Origin: Terribacillus aidingensis
GTDB lineage: Bacteria; Bacillota; Bacilli; Bacillales; Amphibacillaceae
Reading direction: 5' to 3'
Assembly: GCF_040703035.1 (NCBI RefSeq)
Contig: NZ_CP159996.1
Coordinates: forward strand, 1,088,001 to 1,152,000
Length of the DNA stretch: 64,000 bases
Shown in pieces: positions 1 to 6,577 of this stretch (position 1 is the first letter of the stretch; every line of letters starts with the position of its first letter). Position numbers and translations under genes: made by a program. The notes under the pieces are model-generated. The model had not been told where the DNA came from. It searched no databases and was given only the letters and a program-made list of their open reading frames with translations.

Positions 1-4
1 AATC

Positions 5-595
5 ATGCAAGTATTGAGGCTTGCTGAAAAGCTCAAATTCGAGATGCGGCACAGCTGGCTTTCAAACGGCAGGCAAGAGAGTGTAGCAGAACACACATGG
101 CGTGTAGGCCTTATGGCAGTACTGATAGAACCGTACATAGAAGAAAAATTAGACATGGCAAAGTTGCTGAAAATGATCATGATTCACGATTTAGTCGAAG
201 CAGAAGCAAAGGATGTTCCTGCTTTTGATACGCTGTATGATGCAGAAAGAAAAGTACAAAAGCAGCTTGCTGAGCAACATGCTATGGATAACATAAGGGG
301 AATGCTGGAAGAAGAGCCAGGTAAGGAGCTTCAGATACTTTGGCTTGAATTCGAAGCAAAGGAAACATTCGAGGCAAAGGTAGCCAATGCGTTAGATAAG
401 TTGGAAGCACAGCTGCAGCATAATGAAGCAGCGATGGATACATGGCTGGATATTGAAAGAGAAATGGTTTATATGCTGAAACCCCATACGGAATTCCATC
501 CGGTACTGGAGGATCTGAGGCAGGTTATTGTAGGTGAGGCAGAAGAGAAGTTGAAAGCGAATGGTTATGTTCAAAGCGTGGGACCATCGGAATGA
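5..595 (+). CDS. HD-domain phosphohydrolase (YfbR-like), 5' end possibly cut by the window
   Basis: A soluble protein of about 196 residues with the metal-binding pattern of the HD superfamily: His30 in AEHTWR, His61-Asp62 in MIHDL, and Asp131 in NALDKLEAQ. Relatives such as YfbR are 5'-deoxynucleotidases that remove phosphate from dNMPs; the substrate here is not shown by sequence. The ATG at base 5 has no visible ribosome-binding site in the window and close relatives usually begin a few residues earlier, so the true start may lie upstream. The stop overlaps the ATG of a VOC-like reading frame (ATGA), so the two were probably an operon before the downstream gene was destroyed. Confidence 0.75.
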   Translation: MQVLRLAEKLKFEMRHSWLSNGRQESVAEHTWRVGLMAVLIEPYIEEKLDMAKLLKMIMIHDLVEAEAKDVPAFDTLYDAERKVQKQLAEQHAMDNIRGMLEEEPGKELQILWLEFEAKETFEAKVANALDKLEAQLQHNEAAMDTWLDIEREMVYMLKPHTEFHPVLEDLRQVIVGEAEEKLKANGYVQSVGPSE

Positions 596-666
596 TCAAG
601 GGAATCAGCCATATCACGTTTGGTGTCAGGGATCTTCCTCTTTATAACAAGGGACCAAAAAACTGA
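592..666 (+). pseudogene. 5' fragment of a VOC/glyoxalase-fold gene
   Basis: Only 24 codons remain. The start MIKGISHITFGVRDL is the typical first beta strand of vicinal-oxygen-chelate proteins (FosB and glyoxalase relatives, normally about 120-140 residues). It begins on an ATGA overlap with the upstream HD gene, as in a coupled operon. After about base 640 the frame becomes unrelated sequence and stops, exactly where a minus-strand pgaC-like fragment begins, so a deletion has joined two genes head to head. Confidence 0.6.
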
Positions 667-826
667 TCAGCGGCCAGTCGACCTTCTCAAAATCAATTTT
701 TTGGTCTTTATCCCGGAACCATATATAGACAAGCGTACCAGCAATCCAAAGTGACATCAAAAATGGGTACCAAAAGACGAAACGGGCAATGCCATTCAGC
801 CCTGGTACGAAAATATTATCGAACAT
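626..826 (-). pseudogene. 5' fragment of a PgaC/IcaA-like glycosyltransferase gene
   Basis: Reading leftward from the ATG at 826, the protein has one hydrophobic segment (FWYPFLMSLWIAGTLVYIWF), then WPLISFLVPCY, the start of the family-2 glycosyltransferase fold. This is how PgaC/IcaA poly-N-acetylglucosamine synthases begin (normally about 400 residues). It stops after about 66 residues at the junction with the VOC fragment. The open frame extends upstream to about 928, but AAAGG followed by ATG at 826 looks like the real start. The remnant implies loss of a biofilm polysaccharide synthase here. Confidence 0.6.
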
Positions 827-1097
827 GTCTTGCCAACCTTTATGTATTACGCTAACTGAGCTATCAAAGTGTAATAGATTGCCAGATTGAAGTACTGGAA
901 TTTTGTATATATCTGTAAAAGAAAGCAAAAATGAGGGATGTTTGAGCTCTCTATAAGCTGCTGTTTCTTAATTAATACGCAGGGCAATTCAAGTATTATT
1001 TGGGACTACTTGAATACCCCAGTAGACAAATGAATGTGGATATATACATATCAAATCCAGGTTTTTACACTTTTAAAATTTATCTACTTTTCTGTAT

Positions 1098-1126
1098 TTG
1101 CTTTATGCAGTTCTATATGTTATGAT
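1098..1126 (+). promoter_or_regulatory. Promoter of the cold-shock gene, with long leader
   Basis: TTGCTT and TATGAT are separated by 17 bases, a good sigma-A promoter. The predicted start near 1133 gives a 5' leader of about 114 bases before the csp ATG. Long structured leaders are usual for cold-shock genes, where they set temperature-dependent translation. The rest of 930-1240 is AT-rich with no gene visible. Confidence 0.55.
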
Positions 1127-1246
1127 GAATTTAGTTATTTTTGTTCGGTGTAAGATTTGCAAGAAGTATTATATATCTTGAGATAATATGTTTGAACAAG
1201 GGTAGTAATATATTTGTGGGAATTCCCACAACAGGAGGCAACAATT

Positions 1247-1447
1247 ATGGAACAAGGTACAGTGAAATGGTTTAACGCAGATAAAGGATTCGGCTTCATC
1301 GAAGTTGAAGGCGGAGAAGATGTATTCGTACATTTCAGCGCTATCCAAGGCGAAGGCTTCAAATCTTTAGACGAAGGTCAAAAAGTGACATTCGATATCG
1401 AACAAGGTCAACGCGGAGCACAAGCTGCTAACGTTAACAAAATCTAA
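1247..1447 (+). CDS. cspB: Cold-shock protein, CspB/CspD type
   Basis: A 66-residue cold-shock domain protein, the standard length. It has both RNA-binding motifs: RNP1 in KGFGFIE and RNP2 in VFVHFS. It binds single-stranded nucleic acid and acts as an RNA chaperone in the cytoplasm. The ATG at 1247 follows CAGGAGG at ideal spacing; an in-frame upstream ATG at 1214 would add 11 unrelated residues and is not used. A strong terminator follows, so the gene is monocistronic. Bacilli carry several csp paralogues, so the letter is uncertain. Confidence 0.95.
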   Translation: MEQGTVKWFNADKGFGFIEVEGGEDVFVHFSAIQGEGFKSLDEGQKVTFDIEQGQRGAQAANVNKI

Positions 1448-1454
1448 TTAAAGT

Positions 1455-1487
1455 AAAAAAGACCCCTTCGGGGGTCTTTTTTTATTT
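1455..1487 (+). terminator. Rho-independent terminator of the csp gene
   Basis: GACCCC-TTCG-GGGGTC stem-loop with the stable TTCG tetraloop, followed by a run of T, starting 8 bases after the csp stop. Confidence 0.95.
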
Positions 1488-1631
1488 CTTATGATGTGTT
1501 AGCTATAAAACACATACTAAATCTACTTTTGAAATTTCGGTATAAAAATACCAGAGTTGACAGAAGTTCTTTGGGGAATCATAAAGGCGGACATAATATA
1601 TTTTGGATTGATACCCGAGAGGATGAGAGCT

Positions 1632-1808
1632 ATGAGCGCAGGAATATTCCGTAATGGAGAAGTAGTCAAAATAAAAGAATCGAATGAATTAGTAACGGTC
1701 TTGAAAAGTCATTATGTGAAAAACATGAAAAAATACTCTTATGTAGTCAATAAATATCCAAGTACTTTTTTCTTTGAAGAAGAATTGTTGAAACATGAAA
1801 ATAGTTAA
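1632..1808 (+). CDS. Small hypothetical protein
   Basis: A basic protein of about 58 residues without membrane segments or motifs that I recognise; it has a charged middle (GEVVKIKESNE) and an aromatic C-terminal half (YSYVVNKYPSTFFFEEE). The ATG at 1632 follows GAGAGG at good spacing; the open frame extends back to a TTG at 1557 but no ribosome-binding site supports it. It stands alone between the csp terminator and a bidirectional terminator. It could be a chance ORF. Confidence 0.35.
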   Translation: MSAGIFRNGEVVKIKESNELVTVLKSHYVKNMKKYSYVVNKYPSTFFFEEELLKHENS

Positions 1809-1947
1809 TAAGGGCATATAAACTTTTTAAGTGAGCTAAGATTTTTTTAATAGATTGAGCTTGGACCTATGTAGCTTGGCCTATGTATGATGAGAACGCA
1901 AAAGGCATATCTTAAGGGGAAAAAGCTGAATGCAAGTTGCAAGCTTA

Positions 1948-1992
1948 AATAAAATGGACCGACTGGCAGTTGCCAGTCGGTCCATTTTATTT
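1948..1992. terminator. Bidirectional terminator
   Basis: A near-perfect stem (AAAATGGACCGACTGGCA and its complement around a 2-base loop) flanked by A and T runs on both sides. It can stop transcription from the left and from the minus-strand gene ending at 2002. Confidence 0.9.
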
Positions 1993-2001
1993 AATTGCTA
2001 G

Positions 2002-2442
2002 TTAAGGGCGAGTAATTTCAATCACATCATTCTGGGGTGTTATGTATTCTTCTTTTTGCTGCAAATACCCGTATTGAAGTTCGACGCTCATGTATTCAAA
2101 TGTATTATCTTCTTTGATTACAACCAAGAGTTCTATATCATCTCTGACTGACATATTCACTGGATCATGGAATGTCAGACCTAGTATCTTCTTCATATCA
2201 ACTTCAGTCGTGTAAGGAGTAAAGATATAAGCTTTCTTCCAATCATACTCAATATAATCTCCAAGATCCAATGAATTCGTACCTTCCTCCTTTAGCTTGT
2301 AGTTTAGACTTTTTTCCAATGTCTTATCGTGATGAACGGATAAAAAAGGCAAAACTATATAGACAGAAATTCCAGTAATTGCAACTAAGCAAAAAATTAC
2401 TAATAGTATTTTTATTTTTCTTGAAATAGAAATTCGCTCCAT
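2002..2442 (-). CDS. Hypothetical membrane-anchored protein
   Basis: A 146-residue protein with one N-terminal membrane helix (about residues 10-34, KILLVIFCLVAITGISVYIV) after a basic KRK-type start, so the remaining ~110 residues should be outside the cell. The outer part is mostly beta-like with acidic and aromatic residues (GDYIEYDWKKAYIFTPY). I do not recognise a family. The start has only a weak GGAAAAGG immediately upstream. It ends at the bidirectional terminator and seems monocistronic. Confidence 0.6.
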   Translation of the reverse strand: MERISISRKIKILLVIFCLVAITGISVYIVLPFLSVHHDKTLEKSLNYKLKEEGTNSLDLGDYIEYDWKKAYIFTPYTTEVDMKKILGLTFHDPVNMSVRDDIELLVVIKEDNTFEYMSVELQYGYLQQKEEYITPQNDVIEITRP

Positions 2443-2572
2443 CCTTTTCCAGTATATTACTTATTATAATACATTTGGATAGTCAGAGGTATAATAACTT
2501 GCTTGGCAGCTTCTACCCTTTATTAACAACAAGACAGAGCTGATTGTCTAACTTCATAATTCAACCTGCGTT

Positions 2573-2752
2573 CTAGTTAGCGGTATTATAAACCGATTCA
2601 AAACTGGTGATGCCATGATCCCAGTACGAACAGTTCATAAATGCGCGTGCTTCCATCCATTCCGTAACAGCGTTATCAAAGTAAATTAAATTGCCGATTG
2701 GAAGCAAGAGATTAACAGCAGTAATCCTGTCACTTAGTTGATGGGCTGCTAA
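2573..2752 (-). pseudogene. Short remnant of an unidentified coding sequence
   Basis: An open minus-strand stretch without a good start codon encodes about 58 residues that read like real protein (LLPIGNLIYFDNAVTEWM, then RAFMNCSYWDHGITSFE). Part of it resembles the sequence just upstream of the pgaC fragment at 826-900 (SGNLLHFDSSVS) in both DNA and translation. I do not know the family. It is probably debris of a deleted gene between 2442 and the PTS operon. Confidence 0.25.
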
Positions 2753-2788
2753 TCACACACCCCTCGTAATCCTCGTTGTGAAAGCAAT

Positions 2789-2801
2789 ACTGTGACACAG
2801 T
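2789..2801. promoter_or_regulatory. Palindrome, candidate upstream activating site for the LevR-type activator
   Basis: Perfect palindrome ACTGTG-A-CACAGT centred about 80 bases before the predicted sigma-54 start. Enhancer sites of NtrC/LevR-type activators lie at this distance. The site is seen; its role is inferred. A weak 10/14 match to a CcpA cre site overlaps at about 2779-2792. Confidence 0.45.
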
Positions 2802-2849
2802 AAGAAAGATATGCAGAATATAACGTTAATCTTACCACTTCACACTAAT

Positions 2850-2865
2850 TGGCATGATTCTTGCT
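2850..2865 (+). promoter_or_regulatory. Sigma-54 (-24/-12) promoter of the PTS operon
   Basis: TGGCATG-ATTC-TTGCT matches the consensus TGGCAYRN4TTGCW at every defined position. It lies 27 bases upstream of the IIA start codon. The operon carries its own sigma-54 activator gene and sits beside sigL, which supports the call. Confidence 0.9.
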
Positions 2866-2891
2866 TATTAGTTAAGTGAGGAGGTGAAGGG

Positions 2892-3305
2892 ATGAAAAAA
2901 TTCATCATCGCATCACATGGCAATCTTGCAAAGGAACTTAAGAACTCTGTTCAAATGATCATGGGTGACGCCTATGAAATGGAAGTGGTGTGTATGGATT
3001 CCGAGAGAACAATGGATTCAATCAAAGAAGAAATCAGTGAAAAGCTAAACGATGTGGATGATAAAAATTCTGAATATATCATTCTCACAGATGTGTTGGG
3101 TGGAAGCATCGCTAATCTATGTGCTGAGTTTACAAGTCATTCCAATATTCATGTGATAACTGGTTTTAATTTATCACTCGTATTGGAAATGCTTAGTTTG
3201 AAAGATGCAATGTCAACGAACGATTTAATAGATCATTGTGTGCATCAAGCAAAAAACGGCATTGTGTATGTCAATGAATTGTTATCCAAAAGTATACCTC
3301 AATAG
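2892..3305 (+). CDS. PTS mannose-family IIA component
   Basis: A 137-residue cytoplasmic EIIA of the mannose/fructose/sorbose family. It takes phosphate from HPr on His9 (IIASHG) and passes it to IIB. The conserved LTDVLGGS loop is present near residue 70. It is the first gene of IIA-IIB-IIC-IID-SIS, directly downstream of the sigma-54 promoter, with GAGGAGGTGA before the ATG. IIA and IIB are separate chains here, as in LevD/LevE and GfrA/GfrB, not fused as in ManX. Confidence 0.93.
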   Translation: MKKFIIASHGNLAKELKNSVQMIMGDAYEMEVVCMDSERTMDSIKEEISEKLNDVDDKNSEYIILTDVLGGSIANLCAEFTSHSNIHVITGFNLSLVLEMLSLKDAMSTNDLIDHCVHQAKNGIVYVNELLSKSIPQ

Positions 3306-3320
3306 ATAGGAGGAACAGTA

Positions 3321-3791
3321 ATGATTAAACTTGTAAGAATTGATGATCGACTTTTACACGGCCAAGTAGCTTTTGCCTGGTCCCGCCACCTTGATGTGAA
3401 TACAGTTATTGTCGCAAATGATCAAGCGGCAAGTGATCCTTTAAAGAAGATGACGTTAAATCTAGCAAAAGCACCGGGAAGCACACTATATGTCAAAACA
3501 GTGACTGAAACCATCGAGATACTTCCGAAATTGGAAGATCCCAAATTCAAAGCATTGATTCTAGTTGATAATTCAAAGGATGCTTTATCTTTAGTTGAAA
3601 GTTACACCGGGATAAAAAGTATCAATCTTGGCGGGATGCGGATGGCAGAGGGTAAAAAACTCATTTCCAGAGCGATTGCTGTAGATGAAGATGATAAAGA
3701 GAATTTAAACGAAATAATCAGCCGCGGAATTGAAGTGGAAATCCGTCAGGTACCAACGGATAGCAAAAAGCTATACGAAACTGTCGTCTAA
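3321..3791 (+). CDS. PTS mannose-family IIB component
   Basis: A 156-residue EIIB with the family signature RIDDRLLHGQV; His13 is the phosphorylated residue that passes phosphate to the incoming sugar. It lies 15 bases after IIA with its own AGGAGG. Length and start match LevE-type proteins. Substrate specificity is set by the partner membrane subunits and cannot be read from this chain. Confidence 0.93.
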   Translation: MIKLVRIDDRLLHGQVAFAWSRHLDVNTVIVANDQAASDPLKKMTLNLAKAPGSTLYVKTVTETIEILPKLEDPKFKALILVDNSKDALSLVESYTGIKSINLGGMRMAEGKKLISRAIAVDEDDKENLNEIISRGIEVEIRQVPTDSKKLYETVV

Positions 3792-3809
3792 ACGGGAGGG
3801 GGAGTTCTT

Positions 3810-4559
3810 ATGGTATTGGAGGCTATACTTATCGGGTTGCTTGGAGCTATTGGAATCTTGGACGGAAGAATATTCGGACAGATGATGTTTGAACGTCCGC
3901 TAGTCATGGGGCCGCTCGTAGGGTTAGTGCTGGGAGACTTCACTACTGGAATCATTGTCGGAGCAACATTAGAGCTCGTATGGATGGGAATCGTCGGTGT
4001 TGGATCGGCAACACCACCTGACGTAACAACTGGAGGTATCTTAGGGACAGCTTTTGCCATTATGACTGACAGCGGAGCTGAGGTTGCTTTGGCATTAGCA
4101 GTTCCGATAGCCATACTTGCTCAATCTCTTGGCATCCTTGTAAGGACAATCAACACTTCCTTCATACATCGCGCAGATAAATATGCCGAAGAAGGTAATA
4201 CAAAGAAAATTGTTCTGATGCACTGGCTTGCTGTAGGACTATTTTTCCTAAATGGTTTTGTTCCAAATTTCTTGGGGATTCTATTAGGTTCTGAAGTGGT
4301 GGAGGGTATCGTGAACGCTATTCCTCAAACTATCACGGAAGGGCTGCAAGTTGCAGCGAATATGTTCCCAGCATTAGGTTTTGCACTTTTGTTGCAAATG
4401 ACATTCACTAAGAAATTATCGCCCTTCTATTTTCTAGGCTTCGGTTTAGCTGTGTTTTTCGGGCTCGATATCACGCCTGTAGCGGTAATTGGAGCTATTA
4501 TTGCGGTCGTGATATATCAGCTTATGCCAACAGATAAGGACAAGGAGGTGCTTCTCTAA
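3810..4559 (+). CDS. PTS mannose-family IIC membrane component
   Basis: A 249-residue, highly hydrophobic protein with several membrane helices and the family loop VGSATPPDVTTGG near residues 65-80. With IID it forms the sugar channel. GGGAGGGGG precedes the ATG. The stop overlaps the IID start (TAATG), which indicates translational coupling of the two membrane subunits. Confidence 0.93.
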   Translation: MVLEAILIGLLGAIGILDGRIFGQMMFERPLVMGPLVGLVLGDFTTGIIVGATLELVWMGIVGVGSATPPDVTTGGILGTAFAIMTDSGAEVALALAVPIAILAQSLGILVRTINTSFIHRADKYAEEGNTKKIVLMHWLAVGLFFLNGFVPNFLGILLGSEVVEGIVNAIPQTITEGLQVAANMFPALGFALLLQMTFTKKLSPFYFLGFGLAVFFGLDITPVAVIGAIIAVVIYQLMPTDKDKEVLL

Positions 4560-5404
4560 TGGAGGAAAAACAAATTAATCATCAAATGGATGCTGGTCAA
4601 GATGAGCTAGTAGATAAAAAAACATTGAGAAGGGTTTTTTGGAGATCATTTCACCTTCAAGGATCCTTCAACTATGAGCGGATGCAAGCTTTAGGCTATC
4701 TATATGCGATGATTCCTATCCTGTTAAAGCTTTATCCAAAGAAGAGTGATTTGGCTGCTGCTTTAAAAAGGCATTTGGAGTTTTTCAATACTACTCCTGC
4801 TGTTTCAAGTTTCGTCATGGGTATCTCAACGGCAATGGAAGAAAAGAATGCAAGGGAAAAAGGGGTATTCGATTCTTCTTCCATTAATGCGATAAAAGTC
4901 GCCTTGATGGGACCATTAGCTGGTATTGGTGACTCGTTCTTCTGGGGAACTTTTCGGGTGATAGCGGCTGGTATCGGAATATCGCTTGCCAGCCAAGGCA
5001 ACATACTTGGAGCAATCCTCTTCTTGGTGCTTTACAATATCCCTCACTTCTTCTTGCGTTATAAAGGAACATTCTGGGGTTACAACCAAGGGACAACACT
5101 CCTTAGCTCTTTATATGAAAAGGGAAATATGGAAAAAGTGTCGTACTGCGCAGGCATACTGGGATTGATTGTAATAGGAGCCATGACTGGAACTTTGGTA
5201 CAATTCACAACTCCATTAGAAATCAGCATCCAGGGGGCTGCTGTTAACTTACAGGATACGCTGGATCAAATAATGCCGAATATCCTGCCGCTAGGGCTTA
5301 CATTGCTGCTATTCTTGCTGCTGAAGAAAGGTATTAAGGTGAACTATATTATGATTGGTATCATTGCTGTCGGTATTTTAGGCAAGTGGGCTGGAATTCT
5401 ATAA
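4559..5404 (+). CDS. PTS mannose-family IID membrane component
   Basis: A 281-residue IID with a soluble N-terminal part (WRSFHLQGSFNYERMQ, typical of the family) and C-terminal membrane helices. PLAGIGDSFFWGT near residue 120 is the conserved IID motif. It starts on the last base of the IIC stop. IID chains occur only in the mannose PTS family, which confirms the assignment of the cassette. Confidence 0.93.
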   Translation: MEEKQINHQMDAGQDELVDKKTLRRVFWRSFHLQGSFNYERMQALGYLYAMIPILLKLYPKKSDLAAALKRHLEFFNTTPAVSSFVMGISTAMEEKNAREKGVFDSSSINAIKVALMGPLAGIGDSFFWGTFRVIAAGIGISLASQGNILGAILFLVLYNIPHFFLRYKGTFWGYNQGTTLLSSLYEKGNMEKVSYCAGILGLIVIGAMTGTLVQFTTPLEISIQGAAVNLQDTLDQIMPNILPLGLTLLLFLLLKKGIKVNYIMIGIIAVGILGKWAGIL

Positions 5405-5430
5405 ACCTATTGATAGGAAGGGGAAGCATT

Positions 5431-6498
5431 ATGCAAACAAATCTAATGAATCAATTTATCCATGAGGAAAAGGAAGTTCTCACATCTATTTTACAAGGTA
5501 AGGAAGATATTATAGGGGACAGCGTGCAAGCTTACACAAATAACGATATCGAAAATATTTATGTGATAGGTTCCGGAACTTCCTATCATGCTGCATTAGT
5601 GGCGAAAGATACGATATCAAAATTACTAAACAAACAGGTATTTGTAATGTATCCAACACATTTTGAGCGGGAGCAACTGCATTTAGGCGGTAAACAGCTT
5701 GTTATTGGGATTTCACAAGGTGGCAGGAGCCTATCGACAATTCATGGAATTGAAAAAGCTAAGCAATGGGGGTTTCCTACTATCGGAATTTCCGAGTATG
5801 CAGAAAGTGATTTAGCGGAAACGGTAGACTATTTTATCCCTTTATCCATCGGTTCGGTTGAGAGAGCAGGAGCTAAGACAAAAGGATATGTCGGGACCAT
5901 TCTTACTTTGATTCTCTTCGCTATGCAGGCTTCCGGGAAGCAAGATGAAGAATTGTTAGAGAAACTGCAAACTACTTTCAGCAACCTTGATACGCTGGCT
6001 CAAGTTTCTGAGGAATGGTATCAAAAGATTAAGGACGACTTCTACCATGCAAAAGATATCGCTGTAATCGGATATGGCACAAACTACGCTACAGCACTGG
6101 AAGGAGCATTGAAACTCCTGGAAACTGCGAGAGTTCCTGTGGTTGGTTATGAAATGGAAGAATACATGCATGGCGTTTATAACTGCATCAGCCCGGACAG
6201 CTTCATCATATTTCTGGCCTCAGAGCACAAAGATAAGGAAAGGCTGCTCAATATGAAAGATTTCTTGGGAAATATAACAGATCATTGTTACGTAATAGGT
6301 AAAGAGGGCACCTTTGAAACTTCTGATCAGGATTTAGCCTTCGCCTTTCAAGAGCAGGAAGACTTCTCTGCCTTTGAGTATATAGTGCCGCTTCAAATCT
6401 TGTCGTCGTTGTTATCAGCTGATAAAGGCATAGATGCAGCAATTCCGAAATTCCCTAACTTCCATACGATGATGGGAAGTAAGGTGGCTAATATCTAA
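5431..6498 (+). CDS. Two-SIS-domain sugar-phosphate deglycase/isomerase
   Basis: A 355-residue protein with two SIS (sugar isomerase) domains: residues about 35-165 with IGSGTSYHAA and GISQGGRSLST, and about 205-340 with GYGTNYATALEGALKLLET. It has no glutamine amidotransferase domain, so it is not GlmS. Relatives are FrlB and GfrE/GfrF deglycases, which split 6-phosphorylated Amadori products, and AgaS-type isomerases. A mannose-family PTS with such an enzyme and a LevR-type activator resembles the Salmonella gfr (glucoselysine/fructoselysine) operon, so a glycated amino acid or amino sugar is the likely substrate (inference). The ATG at 5431 follows GGAAGGGG; the upstream in-frame ATG at 5386 overlaps IID and is unlikely. 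Confidence 0.8.
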   Translation: MQTNLMNQFIHEEKEVLTSILQGKEDIIGDSVQAYTNNDIENIYVIGSGTSYHAALVAKDTISKLLNKQVFVMYPTHFEREQLHLGGKQLVIGISQGGRSLSTIHGIEKAKQWGFPTIGISEYAESDLAETVDYFIPLSIGSVERAGAKTKGYVGTILTLILFAMQASGKQDEELLEKLQTTFSNLDTLAQVSEEWYQKIKDDFYHAKDIAVIGYGTNYATALEGALKLLETARVPVVGYEMEEYMHGVYNCISPDSFIIFLASEHKDKERLLNMKDFLGNITDHCYVIGKEGTFETSDQDLAFAFQEQEDFSAFEYIVPLQILSSLLSADKGIDAAIPKFPNFHTMMGSKVANI

Positions 6499-6501
6499 AT
6501 A

Positions 6502-6534
6502 TTTTCTAACTATTAAGAAAATTATAGATATAAT
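6502..6534 (+). promoter_or_regulatory. Possible promoter/hairpin ahead of the activator gene
   Basis: The 80-base gap after the SIS gene holds an inverted repeat (ATTTTCT...AGAAAAT) and a TATAAT box at 6529-6534 without a clear -35. The activator may have its own weak constitutive promoter, needed if sigma-54 transcription depends on it. Confidence 0.3.
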
Positions 6535-6577
6535 AGAAAGGTAGAGCTTCAGTAGGTCGGATAGGGAGAGGATCGAT

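Noticed and set aside
1557..1585. TTGACA as a promoter for the small ORF
   Set aside because: No -10 box at 16-18 bases; the nearest CATAAT is 29 bases away.
2779..2792. CcpA cre site before the PTS operon
   Set aside because: Only 10 of 14 consensus positions match and the central CG is absent; kept only as a remark.
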